The position numbers and the translations under genes are program-made. 64,000 nt of DNA from Lineus longissimus (lineage: Eukaryota; Nemertea; Pilidiophora; Heteronemertea; Lineidae): positions 13,146,501 to 13,210,500 of the forward strand of contig NC_088311.1 of the NCBI RefSeq assembly GCF_910592395.1. The letters are read 5' to 3'. The notes beneath the pieces were generated by a model. It worked only from the letters and a program-made list of their open reading frames with translations, did no database searches and was not told the origin of the DNA. Positions within the stretch are counted from its first letter, which is position 1. Every line of letters begins with the position of its first letter. Shown in pieces: positions 45,171 through 57,505 of the stretch.

Positions 45171-46617
45171 AAACTGTGTGATGAATTGTCTCAGCTTTCT
45201 TATTAAGAATCATATGGACAAGTCGTCGACAATCGCCCCTGCTTATATAGATGATATCTTATATAATGGTTTAACTTTATACAGAGAATATATTGATAAA
45301 ATTACCACACCAACTGGTTATTTAGCTATAACTGACATACCAAATCCAATTCTATATAATGGCAAACAGTTCAGTTTTTCAAATATTGAATTTGCAGGTA
45401 TTCTTGAATATTGGATCTACCCTGATTTAAAGAAACTAGATGATTGTATTGCAGATGCTCTGGCAATTCATGAAGCATGTCTCATCACCTATGCAGGTAG
45501 CACAACATGCATTTACAAAAGAGGTCTTTCAGACAATGCTATATATTGCTTGTTTGATCCCCATCAACGTGATACAGAAGCTAGACACAGTGAAACAGGA
45601 AAAGCCATGGTCATTTGTTCTTCATCATTACAAAATACTGTCTCAAAAATTTGGCAAACCATAGAATCTCTCTTGCCAAATGTGAAAAATCGATCATTTG
45701 GAGAAAATCAATTTATAGTAGATGCAATTACCATACATGATTTGACACACAATGATTCCGAGAATGAAAGGACTCAAACTGATACTGGCTCACCATCCAA
45801 AATTCCAAATCAAAATGAAGACAAGTTTTGCAGCTCAATGCATAGCCATCCCCCGTTGCATTTTGCTAGTAATGTATCAGAAATTGACAAAGTAATGCAA
45901 AATACATGCACTCCTAGTATCATTAACACTAATGAAGTAAATGTTTCTCTCCAGCTGCAAACACCTGCACATTTGTCAAATATTAAAAGGAAAGGTCGCC
46001 AAACAAATAATTACAAAGCAAATAAATTATCTAATAAAAGAAGAAGGCAGAATATAAGAACAACCGAATGTCAAGTTATTAAGCAAACAAATCAGTCTTT
46101 TAAAGAATCTGAACAAAAAAGATTCAAAGATAGATATTATAAAGATGAGGTCTACAGAGAAAATCTTATCAGCAGAATAACTCAACAATATCACAATGAA
46201 AAGACATATAGAGAAAATATGAAGTCCAAAAATAGAACCGTTGCAAAACAAAAATATGACAATGATGACACATTCAGAGAGAATGTCAAGACCAAAACTA
46301 AAACCCTGGCAAAACAAAAGTATCACAATGATGAAACATTCAGAGAAAATGTGAAGACCAAAACTAAAACCCTGGCAAAACAAAAGTATCACAATGATGA
46401 AACATTCAGAGAAAATGTGAAGGGCAAATATAAAACTGTGACAAAACAGAAGTATGACAATGATGACACATTCAGAAAGAATGTCAAGACCAAAAATAAA
46501 ACCATGGCAAAACAAAAGTATGACAATGATGACACATTCAGAGAAAATGTGAAGTCCAAAAATAGAACAATTTATCAAGAAAATGAGGCACAAAAAGATA
46601 TTCAAAAAGCGTGTTAA
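45171..46617 (+). pseudogene. Helentron protease-like domain and 22-residue repeat tract
   Basis: It resumes directly after B2. Residues 10-160 form a domain with the motif YCLFDPHQRD, similar to cysteine-protease-like domains of Helentron proteins and herpesvirus tegument-type proteases, as I recall. From about 46130 to 46570 a 22-residue (66-bp) unit is repeated six to seven times, with consensus KYDNDDTFRENVKTKTKTLA and strongly basic. The frame ends at 46617 and the next segment starts in another frame at 46611, so one indel lies near 46600. Confidence 0.65.
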
Positions 46618-47405
46618 TGACAAAAGGAAATCTAATTCAGAAAATCGGAAAAAAAATAGACTTGGTTATAAAACAGTTCAGAGACAAAATCTTGAATGGA
46701 CTTGAGTACATCTGCTGTGTCTGCCAAAGAATAATGTTTGACAATCAGGTCAGAGCTTGTGATCCCAAGTTGTATACAGAGGACGTGCAAAATTGCATTT
46801 CTTATAAATATGTTCACATTTGCCAGAGTTCATCATGTGATGAGCAATGTCATCTTAAGTCTTCACCTGTTGCATCATTATGGATATGTTCAACATGTCA
46901 TACCAAACTCACAGCTGGTAAAATGCCAGAAGAAGCTGCATGCAATAACTTGGCCCTTGAAAATCCACCAAAAGAAATGGCCTCCTTGAATTCTCTTGAA
47001 AGCCATCTTGTTGCTTTGCACATTCCTTTCATGAAATTGTTAGCTTTACCCAAAGGTGGCCAACATGGTGTTCATGGCCCTGTCACATGTGTACCTACTA
47101 ATATTGCTCACACAACAAATGCATTACCACGCTTAGCCAATGATGATCAGCTACTCCGCATCAAATTGAAACGGAAACTTTCATACAAGGGCCATCACAA
47201 ATATAAATTAGTCAACACCAAAAGAATTCATGATGCACTGCATTTCTTAAAAGCAAATAATAAGTGGTACAAGGATATAATATGCAATAAAGAATGGACT
47301 TGTGATCTTGGACAGCTGAAAAATGACACCACTGAGCAATCTGTAAAATGCGAACACCAGTCATCGCAAAACAAAACCATTGATATGCATCAGATAAAAC
47401 ACTGA
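46611..47405 (+). pseudogene. Helentron DUF6570-like zinc-rich segment
   Basis: About 264 codons. A Cys-pair motif (CCVCQRIMF) and a second (WICSTCHTKL) lie at residues 34-110. KMPEEAACNNL, LNSLESHLVAL and IPFMKLLALPKGGQ follow. This order is typical of the DUF6570 region that precedes the Helitron-like Rep N-terminus. The frame changes at 47405 to reach the next part. It probably belongs to one long Rep-helicase protein. Confidence 0.75.
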
Positions 47406-47742
47406 TGAAAGTAGCAGATGAAGAGATGACAACTGACCAAAATCCTCATAGAGAAGCTGAAGAAAGAGATGCTGAACTCCGTGGTATGCCATTAGATACA
47501 TGCCTACAGCCAGTTGATGTAGGCCAAGAAATTCTTGATCAACAGTTTGATGACATAATATGCGTTGCACCAGGGGAAAACAATAAGCCTGCACAAATGT
47601 TGATGGATGAAGATATTGAGGCCAAGTCTTTTCCAAATCTATTTCCACATGGAACTCAGACATTTAAAGACCACCATCCAAAAAACATCACATTGAATAG
47701 GTATTTCAATTGTCGCCTAATGAATGCAGGTAACAGATTTTC
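47405..47742 (+). pseudogene. Helitron-like Rep N-terminal part, cut by repeat C
   Basis: An acidic stretch is followed by KSFPNLFPHG and ITLNRYFNCRLMNAGNRFS, the conserved Helitron-like N domain. The coding sequence is cut after GNRFS at about 47742, where repeat C begins with AAATGAAATGG. The continuation, DYIFFAQYL, is found at 53938, after repeat D. Confidence 0.8.
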
Positions 47743-50402
47743 AAATGAAATGGCCAGGGCCATTGTGCTCACCTGTCGATATGAAAGGGAGAGTATGAGG
47801 AAGAACTTCTCATTGTTAGGGGTGAATCAAGCAATAGTTGTGGGATGGTGTAGTTTGTCTTGAAAAAGTGGAGTTAGTCATATTGTTTTCCGCGTGCACA
47901 TGTTACTGACGTTGGAATAAGTGAATCGTTATTTGTGGGAGAAGCTTAGAGATGTTTTCTGGCCAATTAAAACGGGTTTACATGTGTCTTAGCTATTCGG
48001 TGACTATTGAAAATAAACAGCGCATTTACATTTTGTAAAACCTGCTGTCATTGGCCGAAATTTCAAATGAATGGGATGTACCTGTGGAATTGCGTGTGAA
48101 TACGCTATCTTGAAAGGAGTATTTATCCTCGGCTTGCGATTAGAGAGAAATGTTGAAAAATATGATACAAGAACAATTGAAGCAAGGAATGCACAGTATA
48201 GAATATGATGTACTGAGTAACTAGGTAGCAGTTTGTATTCATTTTTGAGAAAATAACATAGTTACAAGACAGCCCTATAGTCGGATTTATAAGTAAATGT
48301 CACTGCCCTTTTGGGCCGCTGCGCAAAAACTACTGGGCCGATTTCTTCAAAGTTTGGTTTTTCTTGAATCTAATTTCGGGACCCAAGAGGATTTTCATAT
48401 TTCAGTAACCATGGTTACGAAATAATTTTTTTGTATGTATTGGTGTACATTGACAAGGGGCCCAGTGTATTGATTTTGACATTTTCTCCTCTGTACTGCT
48501 TATTTCTGGATGCATTTTGCTGAAATGTTCAGGTTAATTTTTTTTCGTGTGTATCTTTAAAGCTGCCAAGTTTCATCTAGAACTATCCATCAAAAAAAAT
48601 CGGGCCCTCCAGATTCCCCCAAAATGGCCAAAGGGCTCCAAAGTTGACAATTTTTTCTTTATAATTTGCAAATCTCTTACCTGGAAATTGTGTTGGGTCC
48701 CGAAATTAGATTCAAGAAAAATCAAACTTTGAAGAAATCGGCCCAATAGTTTTTGCACAGCGACCCAAAAGGGCAGTCAGTGACATTTACTTATGAATCC
48801 GACTATAGGCTAGCTAGCCTAGGCCTAACTATAAAAGCACTGATGACAGCTGCGCTACACTTTCATCATTATCATCATCTACTTTAGTCAACCAGCTCAG
48901 ATGACCTTTCTTGGGGCAGTGATCGGTAACGGTGAACTCCTTCCGACCCAACAGGCAAATGTTTACATTCGTGTCTCCATGTATCATGGATTCATGTGTA
49001 TACTAACACCGTTGTTGTGTTGACACACTGACTGACTCTGACTGTGTACATTTCTACAGCGACGAAAAACGATCACAAAAATGGTTCTTTTTAAGCACTC
49101 GTGACATGTTTACAAAAATTAAAGCAAGTGTTTTTAGTAGAGGTTTACCTAATGAGTAGCGTCTGGGGATATTACAAACCATTAACTTGTGTTTAAAAGC
49201 CCACATTGTAACGAAAGGTTCCGGCTTGACGCTAATCTCCAATGACGCCAGCCGCCATTTTGCCATACTCTCGAAACTTTGGGATCGTCAAATGCAATGG
49301 AAATCACATAATTTCTGACACACACTGCTACAATTCATCATTTTATTGTTCTTTCACAGTATTATTACGCCACCCCGATTCGCAAGGCAGCTTGTACCAA
49401 CTGGCTCTGCATTGACTATCCCCATTCCAAGCCGAAGAACAGTGTGACAAGTTTCTCATTTTACCTTCCAATCACAGTCAAAATTTTCTAAAACAACCGG
49501 CAATGAGGACAAACTAATAATCTCAAACCAATCACAAGAATGTAATCAACACATACGACCTCATCCGAAGAGCGGATGATTAAGTTTTAGCATTGATTCA
49601 AGGTGATTTAATTCCTTCTTCGTCTCGCTTCAAATTCATAAAATGGCTGTCTTCCATACTTGTAGTATGCAGATCTAGTGGCGCAGTACAACACTGCGCA
49701 TCTGGGATACCCGAACGGATTGCCTCGAACCGCGAAATTCAAAACTGCTGGCAATGTGCCAACTGACATTTTTGCACAATACCGCCACCTAGTGATATGA
49801 AACGAAATTAATCTATTTAATATCGAAACCTCTATATCAGGCCAACCTCTAAAACTTCATTTCAAACTTCAATTTGCTGGAATAAAGAAAATGGGCTTTT
49901 TTAACTTTGACCTACTTATACCTGAATAGTAGGTACCTCCTGTGTCAACATGTAGAGATGCCCAATAGGTGTCTACATATCAAATTTAGAGAGTCTATGA
50001 CCAATAGCAAAAAAACGTGCCATGATCAAAGAAATTTTAGAGTTCGACCTCTGTGACCTTGAAATGAAGGTCAAATCAAAAACCTGTGTGATATGTGATG
50101 TACCTTTATTAGATACACCCACCATAAAATTTTCATCGCTCTAGCTTTAACCATAAGCTTCAAAATGACAAAAATAGGTTTTCAAAGAGCACCCCCTATA
50201 TGGCAGACCAGCAGTCAAATTGCGCTGATTTTCATTCTGAAGGAAGGTCTTGCCTAGGGGTACCCACACACCAAGTATGAACTTTCTGGGTCAAGCGGTT
50301 AAGAAACGTGCCACGATTTTGTCAAAAGTTAACGACGGACGTCGACGACGACGGACGCCAGACGCCGCGGTATCGTATTAGCTCACCTGACAGGTGAGCT
50401 AA
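47743..50402 (+). mobile_element. Helentron-type non-autonomous repeat C
   Basis: Begins AAATGAAATGGCCAGGGCC then GCTCACCTGTC. Ends with the hairpin AGCTCACCTG-AC-AGGTGAGCT around 50380-50400. GCTCACCTGTC is the exact reverse complement of GACAGGTGAGC at the 3' end, 11 bp. It has the shared GAAACGTGCC box and a short GAC repeat near 50335-50357. The interior differs from group B. A MITE is nested at 48274-48809. Confidence 0.75.
48274..48809. mobile_element. MITE with 115-bp inverted repeats inside repeat C
   Basis: Ends read CCTATAGTCGGATT(T/C)ATAAG on the left and its complement on the right. The arms run about 48274-48388 and 48695-48809 with few mismatches, around a centre of about 305 bp. 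The target duplication is unclear. No ORF beyond 61 codons. Confidence 0.8.
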
Positions 50403-51075
50403 AAAGGCACTGGAAAAAAAGGCACCAGGAAATCTCTAGGTGAAAAATTCATTTGGGGTGCCCCCCCCCCCCCCCATGCATTTCTATATGTGTAATGTGC
50501 TATGTGTAATGTGCTTCCAAGTCTTTCTCACCAATAAAACTGCAATGAGACTCATCAAGAATGTTTTGCTAGATGTCAATAGCCACTCTTGTGATAAACT
50601 ATTGTATCTTGTAGAAATAGGTTATTGGTGAGGAAACCCTGAATCTCATTTGATTAAACTACTGGAACAAATCGGATGATCTTTGTATCATTTTTTGCCT
50701 ATCCAAGCTAGTTTTTCTGGTCGGAGGGTACTGAAAATAGGCTGTTCCGTTTTTTTGGACCACCCAGTATTCTGTTGATGTAGAAAAAAACTACACATAG
50801 AAATGCACATAGAAATTTTTTGTTTTTATTTTTATCTATGTAGTAGAGCTTTCTCAGAGATTTCCCATACATTTTTTCTGGTGCCATTTTTCCAGTGCCT
50901 TTTTTACCTGGTGCCTTTTTTCCAGTGCCTTTTTTACCTAGTGCCTTTTTTTCCTAGTGTCTTTTTTCCCTAGTGCCTTTTTTCCCTAGTGCCTTTTTTT
51001 CCAGTGCCTTTTTTACCTAGTGCCTTTTTTTCCGTTCCTTTTTTTCCAGTGCCTTTTTTTTCAGTGGCTTTATTA
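50403..51075. repeat. Inverted-repeat element with AGTGCCTTTTTT tandem tail
   Basis: Starts AAGGCACTGGAAAAAAAGGC; the complementary motif recurs as tandem CCAGTGCCTTTTTTACCTGG units from about 50880 to 51065, at least ten copies with variants. A poly-C run of about 15 bases is at 50460-50474. It sits between repeats C and D. Confidence 0.65.
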
Positions 51076-52288
51076 CCTACATTCGTTCAGTACATTACAG
51101 AGACAGGTAGGATCAAGGCTGTTTTGCCACTTTTAACCAGACAACAATTTCCAGCTTAAAATCTGCCAATTACTGCCAATTATGGGGCGTTTAGTCTTTC
51201 TGCTATGAATAGCTATAATCCTATCGAAACAAGAGCTCAAAATATTGGTATCCTGGCACATTTTCTGGCCCAGCTACAGCAAATTCGGATGAAAATGCAA
51301 CTATTTTGCTGGAACTATTTTCGGCCAGCTCCAGTATAAACCATAAGCTCTGCTGGAAGCCAGCGTAGCTAAAAAGGGCCGGACACATTTTCCAAGGGGA
51401 CATTATTTAGCTCTGCAATGGATTCTGTTAGTTTGCATCAGACTCCAATTCAAATAATTCATTTTCTCCCAGTTTTAGTTTATAATGCATCTCATGGTTT
51501 GTGTAGGGACAGAGATAACATGACATGCCATGGAGTAGCACATTGCTGTGTTACACAGAGCGACTTAACATGGTGTTCAGTCATGGTTATAAGTATAGAG
51601 TATTTTGGTGACAAAGTCCCAACCAGAATGCAGGGAAAAGTGCACTTAACCCATATGGAGGCAAGCACTTACTATTTCTAAACCCTGAACGGGGCAAGGC
51701 ATTTCAGGTAATGGCACCCAATTCAGAAAAACAACAATAACAACACAATGAACCAAGTTTGCGGATATTTGGAATTGGGTACTCAATCTATAATTATTAT
51801 TCTGTGTTCTCCTCTGGCTGTCGGTAAGCCAAGACATCCAGGATCGTTAACCGTTACACGTTTCAACACCTTCCTTCTTAATTAATCCTTTTCATTGTTT
51901 TATAATGTCTATCTATTAAGCTGTTTGACCCCTTTTATGAACTTCCTGATTAGCACCTGGTTACTAGGCCCCTGCCCTAGGCCCTGTCTGTAATCTTGTA
52001 TAATCTTGTATAATCTTGAGTAATAAATGATGTGAGTAGATATCCTAGTTGGTTTAGTCTTTGGGTTCGAGTTCAGAGTTGCGACGTTTAACCCATATGG
52101 AGGCAAGCACTTATTTCTAAACCCTAAACAGGGCAAGGCATTTGAGGTAGTGGCAACCAATTCAGAAAAACAATAATAACAACACATTAAGCCAAGATAG
52201 ACCCAATAAAGTATACATTTTCTAAAAGCTTATTGTGTTATCTGAATGTTACTGATTTGATATTGAGAAAGAAACAGAGTTTAACCAC
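51076..52288. repeat. Direct repeat pair between repeats C and D
   Basis: About 105 bp at 51650-51756 and 52090-52196 match closely (ACCCATATGGAGGCAAGCAC, GGCAAGGCATTT). The stretch between them includes TATAATCTTG repeats and an AATAAA at 52021-52026. This could be a partial LTR-type duplication or a segmental duplication. No ORF of note. Confidence 0.6.
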
Positions 52289-53933
52289 TAATGAAACGGC
52301 CAGGGGCCATTGTGCTCACCGTAAGTATTTTTAGTAGACAGTTACAGAAAGTGCTACAGTATGTAGGCCTCTCATAATTTATACATGCATCTGTGACCAG
52401 TTCAGAGCCGGCCCTGGCCAAGTGGTGAATCCGAGACTTGTGGTTCCAAGCTTGTAGAGTCTAGGTGAAAATGATAGTGAAGAAACGTGCCACTCCATGA
52501 CAATGGTGAATATATTTTTAACTTTGACCTCAGTGACCCTGACAGGTAGGTCAAATAACAAACCAGGGTGATATGTGATGTAGACACATCCACCTGACCA
52601 TAACAATTTCATCACTCGTTACACTACAGCAATCGGCAAAAAACGATTTCCAAGATGGCCGCCTAATTAAATCTATGGCACCAAATAAATCAAAAAATGA
52701 AGAAAATGTAAGACAGAACTCAGAAAAGAAAAAACGGAAAAGATGAAAAATAAAAATATTTTTGGCTGTCCTTGACCGGGGTTTGAACTCACGACCTTTG
52801 GATTGCCACAATACGAGGAAAAACCCACAAAACATGCAATTTCGGCCATATTTGAATTCCGATCTGGCTGAAACTTGGCATACAAATAGTGGCTTCTTAG
52901 ATGCATCATTACACAAAATTAAAACTCTTTACATTGAACAACGACAAAACGTACCAAGAACGGTAAAGTTTTTAACTTTGACCTCTGTGAACTTGAAAGG
53001 TGGGTCAAATCAAAAACCCGTAAGACATGTGATGTATCCTTGCTGGGAGTACCTACCATGAAACTTTTATCAAAAACAAATCAGTAATAAGCGAGAAATC
53101 ACACTTTTTGAGTTTTGAGTTTGGGCCCCCTGGTGGCCAAGTCAATAATCAGACCGAACCAAAATTCAGTGTAAAAGTTCAACTGACCTAGTTCAAAGTT
53201 TCAAGTTCATAACTGTTGCGGTTGAGAAACGTGCCATAGTTACACTCAAACGGCAAATTTACGCCATTTGACCTCTGCGACCTTAAAAAGTAGGTCAAAT
53301 CCGAAAAATCGTGCCACATCTGAGGTAACCTTGCTAGGGGTCCCTGCCATAAAAATTTCATCAAAAACAATTTGCTAATAAGCAGGCTATTGCACGTCTT
53401 ACTTTTTCTGTTTTGGCCCCCTGGTGGCAAAGTCAAGAATCAGATCAGGCTGAAATTCAGCACCAGAGGTTATCTGATATAGGGGGTTATATGTACCAAG
53501 TTTCAAGCTCATAGCTTTGGTGGTTGAGAAACGTGCCATAGTTACACTCAAACGGCCAATTCACGCCATTTGACCTCTGCGACCTTGAAAAGTAGATCAA
53601 ATTAAAAACCCGTAAGATATATGATGTATCCTTGCTATGAGTACCTACCACAAAAGTTTTATCGAAAACAAGTCACTAATAAGCGAGATATCACACTTTT
53701 TAGATATCCACATTTGGCCCCCTGGTGGCCAAGTAGAGAATCAGATCGGACAGAAATTTAGTGTCACGGGTCATCTGACCTAGGGGGTCATGTGTACAAA
53801 GTTTTAAGTTCATAGGCCTTGCGGTTAAAAAACGTGCCACTGTTTTTGAACTAGGATACGACGGACGACGACGACGGCGACGACGGACGACGGACACTGC
53901 GGTATCGTATAGACTCCCCTACGGTGAGCCAAA
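52289..53933 (+). mobile_element. Helentron-type non-autonomous repeat D
   Basis: Begins TAATGAAACGGCCAGGGGCC then GCTCACCGTA. Ends CTACGGTGAGCCAAAA; TACGGTGAGC is the reverse complement of GCTCACCGTA. Internal units resemble group B (TTTGACCTCTGCGACCTTGA-type boxes; CCCCCTGGTGGC boxes at 53125, 53416 and 53717), with an ACG-rich tract at 53860-53893. The Helentron Rep reading frame resumes immediately after it. Confidence 0.75.
52739..52835 (-). repeat. tRNA-like SINE head in repeat D, probable
   Basis: On the minus strand GAGTTCAAACCCCGG fits a pol III B box; the 3' side runs into A/T-rich tail sequence. The A box is less clear. A SINE inserted in repeat D is the simplest explanation. Confidence 0.4.
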
Positions 53934-53935
53934 AA

Positions 53936-55160
53936 TACTGACTATATCTTCTTTGCACAGTACTTAAAAGAATTAGACCAAGTAAATTCAAGTGTCTCAA
54001 TTGCACTAAGGAAAGGAAAAGAAGGTGGTCCCGGCCAGAAAGTAACTCTTCAGTCAATCCGAGACAAAGAAAAATTGAACGAAATTTTTAACACTGACCA
54101 AGGATATAAATTTTTGAAACCAGTTCGTGGTACACCACCTTATTGGCATGCAGTACAAAAAGATTTATTTGCAATGCTACGACAGCTTGGACTTCCAACT
54201 TGGTTCTGTTCATTTTCATCAGCAGATTTAAGGTGGCCTGAAATGATTGATGTGATACTTCGACAACAAGGAGACAAACGCAAAGCAAAAGATATGGACT
54301 GGGATGGCAAGACTGAAGTACTACGCAGTAATCCTGTATCAGTTGCAAGAATGTTTGATCATAGATTCCATTATTTCATTACAAATGTTATCAAGTCTGA
54401 AGCAAATCCCATTGGCAAAGTTATTGACTACTTCTATAGAGTTGAATTCCAACAACGAGGTTCGCCCCATACACACTGTTTATTCTGGATAGAAAATGCA
54501 CCAAAGCTAGTCATTAATTCTGATGAAGAAGTAGTGCAGTTCATTGACAGATATGTAACATGTGAAATGCCAGATTCAGAACTTGATGAAGAACTTCATG
54601 AAATTGTATCCAAAGTGCAAACACATAGTCGCACACACTCAAAGTCTTGCAAAAAGAATAATACTGTTTGTCGATTTAACTTCCCACGACCAGCGTCAGA
54701 ATCCACATTTATTGCTAGACCTCCTCAAGACACAGAAGTTGGTGTCGATGCTGTTGATACACCAGAAAAAGTTGATGAAATCACAAGGAATATGACTGAA
54801 AAAGATGAAAAGAAAAAATCATCACAAATCCTGTTAGAGAAGTACTGGAAAACTTTAATTGATGAAAACATATCATTTGAAACAATCAATGAATTATTTC
54901 GGCAACTTCAAATAAACCAAAATATGTTTGAAGATGCATATTCACAATTGACAAAGAAACCAAGCATTGTTCTCCACCGCAATGTAAAAGACATCTGGGT
55001 AAATCAGTATAACCGTGACCTTTTGAGATGTTGGAATGGCAACCTTGACATTCAGTATGTGACCGATGCATATGCGTGTGTTGTTTACATTGTCTATTAC
55101 ATATCCAAAGCTGAAAAGAAAATGGGTATTTTGCTGTCACAAGCACATCGAGAGGCTTAA
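53936..55160 (+). pseudogene. Helentron Rep, HUH endonuclease domain
   Basis: The coding frame resumes right after repeat D with DYIFFAQYLKE; the first ATG is at 54075. The HUH motif is PHTHC, at 54465-54479 (His codons 54468 and 54474). Downstream, YVTDAYACVVYIVYYISKAE carries the tyrosines typical of Helitron Rep proteins. Rep nicks and joins single strands for rolling-circle transposition. The frame breaks near 55150, where a 1-base shift leads into the next segment. Confidence 0.85.
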
Positions 55161-55506
55161 TAGTGAAGGCAATGTGGAAGCAAAAGAGGTTCTGAAAAAG
55201 GTTAGCAAAGTCTATCTTCATAATCGAGAAGTCAGTGCTCAGGAATCTGTCTATCGTGCCTGTAGTCTAAGACTGAAAGAAGCATCACGTTATGTGCAAT
55301 TTATCCCAACTGGAGAAAATCCAATCCGCATGAGCAAGCCTTTAAAAGCACTTGGCAATACTGATGATGATAATGATATCTGGATGACCAATTTGAATGA
55401 CAGGTATTTAGCACGTCCAGCTGATGATAGTCATTTTGAAAACATGTGCATGGCAACATTCTGTTCGGAGTACAGGATAGTAGCAAAACCTTCAAATAGT
55501 GACTGA
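55161..55506 (+). pseudogene. Helentron Rep-helicase linker segment
   Basis: In the frame 1 base off from the Rep, continuing to TGA 55504-55506. It contains SVYRACSLRLKEASRYVQF and IPTGENPIRMSKPL, conserved in Helitron linkers. The following helicase segment is in the same frame, so the TGA is a single nonsense codon. Confidence 0.75.
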
Positions 55507-57477
55507 TTGAAAACTCCAGTTTTCACATTGCAAAACAATTTGGGTTTCATTAAAAAAAGATCAAATTCTGAACCAGCTGTGATTCGCTTTGCACGATTTT
55601 CTGAAGAAAGTCAACCTGAACAACACTTTCGAACAATTCTGGAACTCTACCTACCACACAGAACCATAGCCAACTTAAAACCCCATCCATTTCAATCTTA
55701 TGAAGCCTATTACAGACATGGACAAGTAAAAATTGATGACATATTCATCGAAGTGAAACAAATTGTAAATGATAATAGGCAAATCTATGAAAAGGCATTT
55801 GAGCTGCTTAATAGAGCACAAACAGACTTGCATGAAAATGGCATACAGGAAGATGCATGGGCTCAGCTTTGTCCAGAAACTGAACAGCAACGGATAGAAT
55901 GTCTCAAGGAAAGAGAACAAAATACAGAAAATGATGAAGACAAAGACAATGAAGATAATATTCCAGATTTGGTAACAAATCGGCTTGAATCAAACATAGA
56001 GAAAAATACATCACTAATTCCAAAACACATGGCACTGACACTTCTCAGATCCATGAACGAAATGCAAACATCAATCTTCTATAAAATAAGACAATGGTGC
56101 CTTCAAAAACGTCAAGATCAAAATACACCAGCCTTTCGCCTGTTTTTAACTGGAGAAGGTGGGTGTGGTAAGAGCCATCTAATAAAATGTATCTATTATG
56201 AAGCTTCCCGTATATTTTCTGAATGCCAAGAAAGCCCTGATGATTTATCAGTTATGCTTACAGCTCCGACTGGTGTTGCAGCTTTTCACATTGGAGGTAC
56301 TACAATCCACCATGCATTTTCTCTAAGCAAAAACATAAGTCTTCCTTATGTACCTTTAGGGGAAGATAAACTTAACACCCTACGCTCCAAATTGTCACAA
56401 TTGCGAATTCTGATTATTGATGAAATATCCATGGTTGATCATAAACTGTTGGCCTATATCCATGGCAGACTAAGACAAATCAAAAGAACAGGAACAAACA
56501 CACTCTTTGGAAACGTATCCATTCTTGCAGTTGGTGATTTTTATCAGTTACAACCTGTTAAGGGTAAAGCATTGTATACAGAATCTGAAATGGACTTCTG
56601 GACAGGTGAATTCCAGATTGCAGAATTAACTGCCAATGAAAGACATTCCAACGATGAGTGTTATGCTAAATTGTTGAATAGAATACGTACTAGAACCAAA
56701 AAAGATGCACTGCAAAAAGCTGACATAGACTTGCTACAGTCGCGTGAAACTGGAGAAAACCCTGATGCCCTGCACATATATCCTACAAGAGCTCAAGTCA
56801 ACAATTACAACTTAAATGCTATTCAAACAAATTGCACAGACTTGATTAAAATAAATGCTCAAGACTTTCAACGCGATAAGACATCAGGTAAACTCACATT
56901 ACGACACTCAACCACACTACTTAAAGACAGTTATCTATTGTCATCACTGGTTTTAGCAATTGGTGCTCGTGTTCAATTGACTTGCAACATAGATGTATCT
57001 GATGGTCTTGTTAATGGTGTAGTTGGAAAAGTAACTAACATAGAATGCCAGAATGAAAATGAATTGCCAAAAGTCTATATTCATTTTGACGAAAAAAGAG
57101 TTGGGCAGAAATATCGATCTTCACATAACAACAGTTATTTCCCTAGCATTCCAATAGAGCCTCAAGATGATCGTCTACAGAACCACAATATAGTCAGGAG
57201 ACAACTACCATTGAAACTTGCATGGGCAAGTACTTGCCACAGTGTACAAGGTCTAACAATGTCAACAGCTGTAGTATCAATGAAAAAGATATTTATGCCA
57301 GGACAAACATATGTTGCCCTAAGTCGTGTGTCTACTTCGAACGGACTTGTTGTTGAAGATTTTGATGAAAACCAAATCTACTGTGATCAAAGAATTGCAC
57401 CTTCAATAGCTTCAATGCCCAAACTTTTGCCCTCCACAACTACTCCACAACATTTAACATCTTACTCCACAACATAG
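55507..57477 (+). pseudogene. Helentron Pif1-type helicase
   Basis: 656 codons with all main superfamily 1 motifs: Walker A GEGGCGKS (56152-56175), Walker B IIDEISMVD, motif III VGDFYQLQPV, and the C-terminal WASTCHSVQGLTMS and YVALSRVSTSNGLVV. It is uninterrupted from the TGA at 55504 to TAG 57475-57477. The domain itself looks catalytically intact, but it lacks its own start, so the element is dead at the gene level. The next gene on the right is separated by repeat B3. Confidence 0.88.
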
Positions 57478-57505
57478 AAGGCCTGCAAAATCACTATGAA
57501 GATTT

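Larger units (their letters stand above)
42655..57477 (+). mobile_element. Autonomous Helentron (OTU-Rep-helicase), decayed, with nested insertions
   Basis: The coding order is OTU protease, protease-like domain, repeat tract, DUF6570-like zinc-rich segment, HUH Rep and Pif1-type helicase. This is the set typical of Helentron/Helitron2 elements, which differ from plain Helitrons by the OTU domain. Non-autonomous repeats B2 (44036-45170), C (47743-50402) and D (52289-53933) interrupt it, and B3 follows at 57506. The termini are not identified. Frameshifts and one nonsense codon show that it is inactive. Confidence 0.85.

Noticed and set aside
46027-46623. 198-codon minus-strand hydrophobic repeat ORF
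   Set aside because: Antisense of the 22-residue repeat tract; its apparent membrane helices arise from the complement of Asn/Lys codons.
49054-49266. 70-codon minus-strand ORF in repeat C
   Set aside because: No motif, no conservation visible with other repeats.
42655-57477. Ordinary Helitron ends (5' TC, 3' CTRR with internal hairpin) for the autonomous element
   Set aside because: I could not find a matching pair of termini. The hairpins present belong to the nested repeats, so no borders are claimed.
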